Shown here piece by piece: positions 21,677 to 28,473 of a stretch of DNA of 64,000 nucleotides. Positions within the stretch are counted from its first letter, which is position 1, and each line of letters begins with the position of its first letter. The translations under genes and the position numbers were made by a program. This DNA comes from Prochlorococcus sp. MIT 0603 (lineage in GTDB: Bacteria > Cyanobacteriota > Cyanobacteriia > PCC-6307 > Cyanobiaceae). Location: contig NZ_JNAW01000001.1 of assembly GCF_000760215.1 (NCBI RefSeq), positions 186,001 through 250,000 on the forward strand. Reading direction: 5' to 3'. The notes under the pieces were generated by a model. That model saw only the letters and a list, made by a program, of their open reading frames with translations. It was not told where the DNA came from and ran no database searches.

Positions 21677-21990
21677 TTTAATTCCTCAAGATTCTTAGTT
21701 AGGTATATAATCTTTTCCCTTATTTTACTTATGCTTTTTTGAGAAGATGAGGGTTTTTGTTTTCCTGCTATCTGGACTTCCTTTAAACTTTGTTCTTCAT
21801 TGTCTAGCTCATCATAAAGCGATGCTTCTGCAATGATTTCTTTTTTGATGTCTTCCCATTCTTTTTTAATAAGATCAGGTGCATCTTTTATGAATTCGAC
21901 GGTTTCTGTCGCCGAATAATTTATTGATTTTTCTAGACGAGCTTTAAGTCGTTTTACAGTAGCTCTGAATAAGGCTTCAGAGGAGTTCAT
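21673..21990 (-). CDS. Small charged coiled-coil protein of unknown function
   Basis: A 105-residue protein rich in Lys and Glu, predicted from the heptad-like spacing to be largely helical. It contains TVEFIKDAPDLIKKEWEDIK and no membrane segment. I do not recognise a domain. Its TGA overlaps the TTG start of the UbiB-family kinase gene, so the two are probably made together and may act together. Confidence 0.7.
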   Translation of the reverse strand: MNSSEALFRATVKRLKARLEKSINYSATETVEFIKDAPDLIKKEWEDIKKEIIAEASLYDELDNEEQSLKEVQIAGKQKPSSSQKSISKIREKIIYLTKNLEELN

Positions 21991-22030
21991 TGTTGCTTCA
22001 TTATTAAAATAGACTTTATAAGATTTTGAT

Positions 22031-22243
22031 TCAATTATCTTTTTGGTGTATTGGAAAGTGTTGAAGCCAATCCCCAGAGGATGGATTTTTTATTTGTAAA
22101 GTGAGCGATTCTTTACTTGAGGCTTGAAGCCTGATCAACGCTTTTTTTGTGCCTTCATATCCTATTGCAAGAAAACCACCAAATAAAAATGGCATAATCC
22201 AGATATTTGTAATTTTCTTTAGATTGCTTTTGGTGATATTCAT
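22031..22243 (-). CDS. Small single-span membrane protein of unknown function
   Basis: A 70-residue protein with one hydrophobic segment (about 12-28, IWIMPFLFGGFLAIGYEG) and a polar C-terminus. I recognise no family. It is 40 bases upstream of the small coiled-coil gene and the UbiB-family kinase gene on the same strand, so it may be first in a three-gene unit. Its short length leaves some doubt. Confidence 0.6.
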   Translation of the reverse strand: MNITKSNLKKITNIWIMPFLFGGFLAIGYEGTKKALIRLQASSKESLTLQIKNPSSGDWLQHFPIHQKDN

Positions 22244-22489
22244 GCAGATTTGAGCTCATGCTAGGTAAACCTAATTCTGTGACGGGCAGTCTGAGAATGA
22301 GTATTAGGAATTTTTTAATCTTGTAGAGATATTTTTATATTTTCTATAGGAGATATATGCTTTGTATGGAGACTTTCAATGGGCTTTTCATAAAGATTGT
22401 TTAGTGCTCCTAAGACGTTCAACCTTTAGGGTCTGTTTCTTTTATGCTATTGAAAGAATATTGTTAATTTCGAAGGAGATTAAAACATC

Positions 22490-23446
22490 TTGGAAACAAT
22501 TGAAACTGATGTAGTAATAGTCGGAGGAGGTCCTGCTGGATGTAGTTGTGCTCTTTATACTTCAAGGGCTGATTTGAAAACGGTCATTCTGGATAAAAAC
22601 CCTTCTGTAGGAGCACTTGCAATTACTCATCAAATTGCTAATTACCCTGGGGTTCCAACTGATATAAGTGGGGAGAGCTTGCTGGAATTAATGCGCGACC
22701 AGGCAATACAATATGGAACTGACTATCGCCGAGCCCAGGTCTTTGGAGTAGATATTAATGGATCATGGAAAACTGTTTATACACCTGAAGGCACTTTCAA
22801 GGGCCGGGCTCTAGTCGTTGCTAGTGGTGCTATGGGAAGACCTGCTTCTTTTAAAGGAGAGGCAGAGTTCTTGGGGAGAGGAGTTAGTTATTGCGCTACT
22901 TGTGATGGAGCTTTTTATAAAGACAGAGAGGCGGCTGTTGTTGGTATGAATAAGGAAGCTATTGAGGAAGCACAGTTCCTTACAAAGTTCGCCTCAACCG
23001 TTCATTGGATTACATCCAATGACCCGAAAGAAGATGATTTGCATGCAAAAGCTCTATTGCAACATTCCAAAGTTAAGCATTGGAGTAAAACAAGGTTGAT
23101 GAAAATTGAAGGTAGCGAGGCAGGCGTTACTTCAATTATTTTAAAAAAGCGTTCTGATGAAGAAACTCAATCATTACCCGTTGACGGCGTATTTGTTTAT
23201 ATGAGTGGCTCAAAGCCTATTACTGATTTTCTAGCAGATCAACTTGCATTAAAAGAGGATGGAGGTGTGGTAGTGGATGATTTCATGGCAACTACATCTG
23301 AAGGAGTCTGGGCTATAGGAGATATTAGAAATACACCTTTTAAGCAAGCTGTTGTAGCTGCTTCTGATGGATGTATTGCTGCTATGGCAATAGATAGATA
23401 TTTGAATAGTCGGAAGTCAATACGAGTAGACTGGGTCCATTCATAA
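22490..23446 (+). CDS. Thioredoxin-reductase-like flavoprotein lacking the NADPH motif (DDOR-like)
   Basis: A 318-residue flavoprotein of the low-molecular-weight thioredoxin reductase fold. The FAD site VGGGPAG (11-17), the redox pair CATC (C135, C138) and the C-terminal GVWAIGDIRNTPFKQ are intact. The NADPH half is not: where the family has a GGGxSAxEEA loop it reads VVGMNKEAIEEA (about 150-161), and the HRR phosphate-binding motif that should follow is absent (VHWITSND). This fits the diflavin-linked disulfide oxidoreductase (DDOR) group described from Gloeobacter and marine picocyanobacteria, which binds a second flavin instead of NADPH. It starts at a TTG, 11 bases after AAGGAG, with an in-frame stop just upstream. 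The electron donor is unknown. Confidence 0.85.
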   Translation: METIETDVVIVGGGPAGCSCALYTSRADLKTVILDKNPSVGALAITHQIANYPGVPTDISGESLLELMRDQAIQYGTDYRRAQVFGVDINGSWKTVYTPEGTFKGRALVVASGAMGRPASFKGEAEFLGRGVSYCATCDGAFYKDREAAVVGMNKEAIEEAQFLTKFASTVHWITSNDPKEDDLHAKALLQHSKVKHWSKTRLMKIEGSEAGVTSIILKKRSDEETQSLPVDGVFVYMSGSKPITDFLADQLALKEDGGVVVDDFMATTSEGVWAIGDIRNTPFKQAVVAASDGCIAAMAIDRYLNSRKSIRVDWVHS

Positions 23447-23510
23447 GGTATCTTCCCTTATTAGCTTAACTATTTCTAATAAATTAATATTCTACTTTTC
23501 TATTTAAAGT

Positions 23511-23792
23511 TTATAGCTCAATGGCTTCTGAAACATATGCAACACCACCATAATAATTAAGTATTGATTTTACATTCTCTCTTATTCGATTAATAATCTC
23601 ATCATTGCAAAAGACTATTACATGGGCATTTGCGCCTAGCCCTGAAAACTCCATATCTTCTGAAACTATTGTTTCAGGACCTCTGCCTGTTGCATGCTTC
23701 ATGACTGTATACCCAGGAACACCTGCATTTTCTAGGGCTGTGATTATTGCATCTAATTCTCTTTCGCTAAAAACAAGATCTAGTCGCTTCAT
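23511..23792 (-). CDS. sbtB: PII-like carbon-signalling protein SbtB, short form
   Basis: A 93-residue PII-like protein that in model cyanobacteria binds adenine nucleotides such as cAMP and AMP and regulates the bicarbonate transporter SbtA. The GVPGYTVMKHATGRG segment with the T-loop region after it, and the late NYYGGVAYVSEA strand, match SbtB. The C-terminal CGPxGC tail (R-loop) seen in Synechocystis is missing; the protein simply ends after SEAIEL. It starts four bases after the sbtA stop, so the pair is co-transcribed. Confidence 0.88.
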   Translation of the reverse strand: MKRLDLVFSERELDAIITALENAGVPGYTVMKHATGRGPETIVSEDMEFSGLGANAHVIVFCNDEIINRIRENVKSILNYYGGVAYVSEAIEL

Positions 23793-23796
23793 TTAT

Positions 23797-24792
23797 TTAG
23801 CCAGAATAAGGAATTAGTTTATTAACAAGTCCCATGTATAAGGGTATGCCTATCACAATGTTAAAAGGAAATGTTAGACCAAGTGTGGTGGAAATATAAT
23901 AACTTGCTTTAGCTTCGGGAACTGTCATTCTCATGGCAGCAGGAACTGCAAGATATGATGCGCTAGCACAAAGAACAGCAAATAAGAGCGCATTTCCAGG
24001 TTCAAGTCCTAAAGCTTTGGCAACAAAAATGCCTAGAATTGAATTAAAAAGAGGCATTAGAACTGCAAAGAAAATAAGAAATGAGCCTGCTTTTCGTAAG
24101 CCTGGTAATCTCTGAGCAGCAACTATTCCCATATCTAGTAAAAAGAAGCATTCTGCACCATAGAAAAGTTTTCCTGTAAATGGTTGCATTTTTTCTACTC
24201 CTATCGGATTATGTGCAGCCGTTAAGAATCCAATGAGTAAGCTGCCTAGTAGTAAATAAACTGATCCATTAAGAACCGATTCTCTAAAGATTGTGCTTAA
24301 TTCCATTTTTCTTGAATTAGGCCTATTTTTTGTGCTTGCTATCTTGACAAGTAATAAACCAACAATTATTGCGGGTGACTCCATCAATGCTAGTGCAGCA
24401 ACCATGAAGCCATCAAAATGAATGTTTTGACTTTCTAAAAAGCTTTCTGCTGTAATAAAAGTAACAGCACTTATTGATCCATAGGCTGCTGCAATTGCTG
24501 CGGAATTAAATACATCAAGCTTTAACCTTAGTATTGCAAAACAAATAAGTGGAATTACTAAAGACATAGCTATTGCTGAAGTCACTGTTGGCAGGACTTG
24601 TCCTCCTAAGCCACTTTGCTCAAGCTCCATGCCTCCTTTGAACCCAATTGCAAGAAGAAGGTATAGGGAAAATAATTTTGGCAAAGGTGCTGGTATCTCT
24701 AGATCAGAACGTAAAACAACAGCAATTATTCCAAGAAAAAAGAATAAAACTGGAGGTGTTAATACATTTTGAAGTACAAGATTAGGCTCCAT
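23797..24792 (-). CDS. sbtA: Sodium-dependent bicarbonate transporter SbtA-like
   Basis: A 331-residue membrane protein with about ten hydrophobic spans, two related halves, and the family start PNLVLQNVLTPPVLFFFLG. It is expected to import bicarbonate with sodium in the plasma membrane as part of the CO2-concentrating mechanism. It is shorter than the Synechocystis protein (about 370 residues), mostly through a short central cytoplasmic loop, as is common in marine strains. It lies between the SulP gene (25 bases upstream) and sbtB (4 bases downstream). True activity in Prochlorococcus has not been shown from sequence. Confidence 0.9.
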   Translation of the reverse strand: MEPNLVLQNVLTPPVLFFFLGIIAVVLRSDLEIPAPLPKLFSLYLLLAIGFKGGMELEQSGLGGQVLPTVTSAIAMSLVIPLICFAILRLKLDVFNSAAIAAAYGSISAVTFITAESFLESQNIHFDGFMVAALALMESPAIIVGLLLVKIASTKNRPNSRKMELSTIFRESVLNGSVYLLLGSLLIGFLTAAHNPIGVEKMQPFTGKLFYGAECFFLLDMGIVAAQRLPGLRKAGSFLIFFAVLMPLFNSILGIFVAKALGLEPGNALLFAVLCASASYLAVPAAMRMTVPEAKASYYISTTLGLTFPFNIVIGIPLYMGLVNKLIPYSG

Positions 24793-24817
24793 AAGTAATA
24801 ATCTTTAGGATTCCTTT

Positions 24818-26473
24818 TTAAATAGATTTAAGTTCATTAAGAGCAGCTTCTAAAGCTTCTTTTCTTGTATTTAATAGGCCTTTGACACCAAATCTTGCAA
24901 GTCTATCTCTTACTCTCCCTGTAGCCCCTGCTACATAGGCTTTCCTTGAGTTTATGCTTGCTTCTTGGATCATATCCTCAATAGCAAGAGTTGCTGTAAC
25001 CCCTAATCTTGGAACATCTGTGATATCTAATATAAGAATCTTATATTTTCTGATAAGCATCATTCTCTCAGTTATCCCTTTAGCTGCTCCGAAACTAAGA
25101 GGGCCTTTAAGTCTAAATAACATTACTTCTCCTTGGCAGTTGTCTAGAAGTGTTTGCTCATCATCTGGAAGTGGAAGATCTTCGCTTTTTGAATTTAATG
25201 GATTATCAGCATCCATGCCTTCCAACTGAGTTTGTGTTATTGAATCAATTGTGAGCATATTTGCTACGAAAACACCCACTAAAACTGCAGAAATCAGATC
25301 CCAGAAAACAGTCATAAAAAGCACGCCGTACATAACTACGGCTGTTTTTAGCGAAAGCCTATGTGCTCTTAAAAGAAATCCCCAGTCAATAATATCTAGA
25401 CCAACTTTGATTAAAATTCCTGCAAGAAGTGCTTCGGGGATTTGTGCAGCTAAAGGCCCTGCTCCTAAGAGGACAATTAAAAGAACTATCGAATGAACCA
25501 TCCCTGATAAGGGAGTGGAACCTCCAGACTTTACATTTATCACTGTTCTCATTGTTGCCCCAGCCCCTGGCAACCCTGTAAATAATCCTGCTACAGCATT
25601 ACCGATTCCTTGACCTATCAATTCTCTATCAGAATTATGCCTTGTTTGAGAAATATTATCTGCCACTAAAGATGTAAGAAGTGAATCTATTGCACCTAAA
25701 GCTGCTAGAACTAAGCCTGCTTTTACAATTATTGGCGCATATTGAGTGAAACTAGGAATAGTTAGAGATGGCACCCCTTCTGGTATTTCTCCGATTCTAT
25801 CTATTGCAGTTTCGCCAAAAAGAATAATAGAAATAGGAGTAACTATTAATAGTGCTAAAAGCGGAGACGGTACCCATTGACTAATTCTTCTTGGGGTTAA
25901 AAAAACTATTCCAAGAGTCATTACAGCAACACCTATTGCTGCTCCATTAGGTTCGAAATTAGATGCAACAGTTGATAGTGAAGCTATTACACCACCTTTA
26001 GTACTAATTCCAAGAAGAGGCCCAATTTGCAAACAAATAATAATTACACCAATACCAGACATAAAGCCTGAAACAACTGAGTAAGGAACAAGTGTTATGT
26101 ATTTTCCAAGTTTTAAAATGCCAAAAAGAATTTGAAATAATCCACCAAGAACTACTGCCGCCATTACAAGAGGCAAGATTTCTCCAGCCGAAAGGTCTTC
26201 GGAAACTCCTGCAGCCGCAAGGGTTGCAACAACACTTGCCACCGTTACACTCATAGGCCCAGTAGGACCACTTACTTGAGCAGGTGTGCCCCCAAATAAT
26301 GCTGCCAGGAAACCAACAACTACTGCGCCATATAGACCATATATTGCGCCGCCAGGACCAAGAGCAGCATTGCCAAAAGCAAGTGCTAGTGGAAGGGCAA
26401 CTACTGCTGCAGTAAGTCCACCTAGAACATCACCTCGTACATTCTTTAGGTGAAAACCATGAATTAAGGACAC
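24818..26473 (-). CDS. bicA: SulP-family anion transporter, BicA-like
   Basis: A 551-residue SulP transporter with a membrane domain of about 10-14 helices (to about residue 400) and a C-terminal STAS domain, with LFRLKGPLSFGAAKGI and LDITDVPRLGVTA. The start GFHLKNVRGDVLGGLTAAV and the QVSGPTGPMSV motif are typical of BicA, a low-affinity, sodium-dependent bicarbonate carrier. SulP proteins also carry sulfate, so position matters: being first in an operon with sbtA and sbtB argues for bicarbonate. It starts with GTG at 26473. Confidence 0.88.
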   Translation of the reverse strand: MSLIHGFHLKNVRGDVLGGLTAAVVALPLALAFGNAALGPGGAIYGLYGAVVVGFLAALFGGTPAQVSGPTGPMSVTVASVVATLAAAGVSEDLSAGEILPLVMAAVVLGGLFQILFGILKLGKYITLVPYSVVSGFMSGIGVIIICLQIGPLLGISTKGGVIASLSTVASNFEPNGAAIGVAVMTLGIVFLTPRRISQWVPSPLLALLIVTPISIILFGETAIDRIGEIPEGVPSLTIPSFTQYAPIIVKAGLVLAALGAIDSLLTSLVADNISQTRHNSDRELIGQGIGNAVAGLFTGLPGAGATMRTVINVKSGGSTPLSGMVHSIVLLIVLLGAGPLAAQIPEALLAGILIKVGLDIIDWGFLLRAHRLSLKTAVVMYGVLFMTVFWDLISAVLVGVFVANMLTIDSITQTQLEGMDADNPLNSKSEDLPLPDDEQTLLDNCQGEVMLFRLKGPLSFGAAKGITERMMLIRKYKILILDITDVPRLGVTATLAIEDMIQEASINSRKAYVAGATGRVRDRLARFGVKGLLNTRKEALEAALNELKSI

Positions 26474-26996
26474 TTTTGAGAAACTAAATTCACTTAACTC
26501 TGAGCAGCATATCTTGTTACGGGTCTTTATTGCTAAGTGTTGCCACGATTCGAGGCTACAGATACAAGGTAATTATCAATAGAAAAATACTGAGAATAGT
26601 GGATGATTTATTATAGATATTTAAGTTGAGCTATATGGGTAGGAAATTTAGACGCATTTCAAAAAAAGAATCAATGGTATCGTTTGATAAAATTTTTCAC
26701 TCTGGAATTGTTACAGCCTAGGCTGAGATGGAGTGATTAGGTTGATTGTCCAACAAAATGCGTTTTTCAGGCAAAAGCCTAATATTACAAGGAAAGGTTA
26801 GCCACTGCAGAGTGGTTGTTGGGACAGTCTTTTCTTCTTTTTAGAAGATGTTATCATCGCTTTTTTCGTAAGCTCATCTACTGCTTATTAAATTCAATGA
26901 TCTGCTCTCAATCGAGGCCCTAAGAATTGGATTCTCTCTGCTTGCCTATAAAGGCTTTACGATCATCATTAATTAATTGCATTTGTTCTTAAACAT
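26474..26996. other. Large divergent gap between bicA and hemB
   Basis: These 523 bases, the longest gap in the window, must hold the promoter of the carbon-uptake operon (leftwards) and that of hemB (rightwards). It has no credible ORF. It holds a perfect 12-base palindrome, CAGCCTAGGCTG (26714-26725), and right after it a candidate structured RNA (26747-26866) listed separately. From 26474 to 26700 I see only AT-rich sequence with no clear motif. Confidence 0.6.
26747..26866 (+). ncRNA. Candidate structured RNA upstream of hemB
   Basis: On the plus strand a closing helix (TGTCCAACAA at 26747-26756 with TTGTT-G-GGACA at 26816-26826, one bulged G) would enclose two perfect hairpins: AGGC-AAAA-GCCT (26769-26780) and CCACT-GCAG-AGTGG (26802-26815). 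Between them is a single strand rich in A and G. Downstream are two mutually exclusive hairpins, TCTTCT/AGAAGA (26833-26848) and GATG/CATC (26847-26858), the latter followed by GC and six T, like a weak terminator. It could be a free small RNA or a leader element of hemB, 130 bases further on. I match it to no known family, and the strand is inferred from the T-run. Confidence 0.35.
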
Positions 26997-27995
26997 ATGG
27001 AACTTACATATCGACCACGTCGACTTCGTAGAACTTCTGCTTTGAGAAGCATGGTGACAGAGAATGTAATTACTGCCTCAGACTTTATTTACCCTCTATT
27101 TGTGCATGAAGGTAATGAAATCGAGGCCATATCAGCAATGCCAGGGGCCAATCGTTGGACTCTAGATACATTGGTTGGGGAGGTTGTACGAGCGTGGAAC
27201 TTGGGCATTAGATGCATTGTTTTGTTCCCTAAAATTGCTGACGAACTGAAGACTGAAGGTGGTGAAGAGTGTTTTAACGAAAATGGTTTAATACCTAAGG
27301 CTATTCGACGTCTAAAACAAGAAATTCCTGATATGACAATAATGACCGATGTTGCATTAGATCCATACTCTATTGATGGGCATGATGGCATTGTCAGTGC
27401 CGAAGGTATTGTCTTAAATGATGAAACTGTAGAGCATTTGTGTAAACAGGCTATTGTTCAGGCCCAAGCTGGAGCTGATTTGATAGGACCTAGTGACATG
27501 ATGGATGGACGAGTTGGTGCTATTCGTGAATCTTTGGATGATGAAGGATTTGAGGATGTAGGGATTATTAGTTATACCGCAAAATATTCTTCAGCTTATT
27601 ATGGCCCGTTTAGAGAAGCGCTTGACTCTGCTCCACGTTTAGAGAGTACAAAACCTATACCTAAAGATAAGGCTAGCTATCAAATGAATCCTGCCAATTC
27701 GCGAGAAGCTATTACTGAAGCTCAGCTTGATGAACAAGAAGGTTCTGATATTTTGATGGTTAAGCCAGGTTTAGCCTATCTCGATATTATTTATCGTTTA
27801 AGACAAGAATCTGAATTGCCTATTGCTGCTTATAACGTTAGTGGTGAGTACTCGATGATTAAAGCTGCTTCACAAAAAGGTTGGATTGATGAAAAATTAG
27901 TTGTTTTAGAAACTTTGTTGAGCTTTAAAAGAGCAGGGGCTGATCTTGTATTGACTTATCACGCATGTGATGCTGCTGCATGGTTGAAAGGGTAA
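26997..27995 (+). CDS. hemB: Porphobilinogen synthase (delta-aminolevulinate dehydratase)
   Basis: Joins two aminolevulinate molecules into porphobilinogen for heme and chlorophyll. The 332-residue chain has the two active-site lysines in SYTAKYSSAYYGPFRE and MVKPGLAYLDI. The metal region reads DVALDPYSIDGHDG, with Asp where zinc enzymes have Cys, so it is of the magnesium-dependent plant and cyanobacterial type. The ATG at 26997 fits the family start. A long leader or upstream RNA precedes it. Confidence 0.97.
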   Translation: MELTYRPRRLRRTSALRSMVTENVITASDFIYPLFVHEGNEIEAISAMPGANRWTLDTLVGEVVRAWNLGIRCIVLFPKIADELKTEGGEECFNENGLIPKAIRRLKQEIPDMTIMTDVALDPYSIDGHDGIVSAEGIVLNDETVEHLCKQAIVQAQAGADLIGPSDMMDGRVGAIRESLDDEGFEDVGIISYTAKYSSAYYGPFREALDSAPRLESTKPIPKDKASYQMNPANSREAITEAQLDEQEGSDILMVKPGLAYLDIIYRLRQESELPIAAYNVSGEYSMIKAASQKGWIDEKLVVLETLLSFKRAGADLVLTYHACDAAAWLKG

Positions 27996-28050
27996 AAACA
28001 TCAAGTGTATCGGCATTTTTCTTGTATTAAATTCTGTCTAGTTTTCTATT

Positions 28051-28455
28051 ATGAATCAACAAAATTCAGGAAACAGTAGCTTAAATGTTAGAAGACTCGG
28101 GCATGTAGCTATACGTGTAAAAGATGTAGATAGGGCTAAGTCCTTTTATACAAGCCTTGGGATGACGGTTGTTTGGGATGATGCAGAATGGTGTTATTTA
28201 GAAGCAGGCCCTAATAAAGATGGACTTGCCTTATTAGGCCCAGGTTATAAAGCAGCAGGCCCACATTTTGCTTTTCACTTCTCTGATAAAGCTGAGGTAG
28301 AGCATGCTCATAAGCAATTACATCAGGCTGGGATTAAAGTTGGGAGTTTGCATGCTCATCGAGATGGTACCTCTTCTTTTTATTTGCAAGACCCTGAAGG
28401 CAATTGGTTGGAAATGCTTTACCTCCCTCCTGAGGGTATTCCATCAAATCAATAA
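28051..28455 (+). CDS. VOC (glyoxalase/dioxygenase-fold) family protein
   Basis: A 134-residue vicinal-oxygen-chelate protein with RLGHVAIRVKDVDRAKSFYTSLGM at the first beta-alpha-beta unit and YLQDPEGNWLEMLYL at the last. The likely metal ligands are His in GHVAIRV, His in GPHFAFHF and Glu in NWLEML. It is not gloA, which lies at 18105-18506. Substrate is unknown. It is 55 bases after hemB and 18 bases before mutS2 on the same strand, so all three may share a transcript. Confidence 0.85.
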   Translation: MNQQNSGNSSLNVRRLGHVAIRVKDVDRAKSFYTSLGMTVVWDDAEWCYLEAGPNKDGLALLGPGYKAAGPHFAFHFSDKAEVEHAHKQLHQAGIKVGSLHAHRDGTSSFYLQDPEGNWLEMLYLPPEGIPSNQ

Positions 28456-28473
28456 AGTATGAGTAATTCTTGA

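Noticed and set aside
22357-22404. A 15-codon ORF after AGGAG before the flavoprotein gene
   Set aside because: Too short to separate from chance; no conserved character seen.
26740-26830. GCCACTG string and nearby helices read as a cobalamin riboswitch
   Set aside because: The B12 box and other required elements are missing; a single string is not enough.
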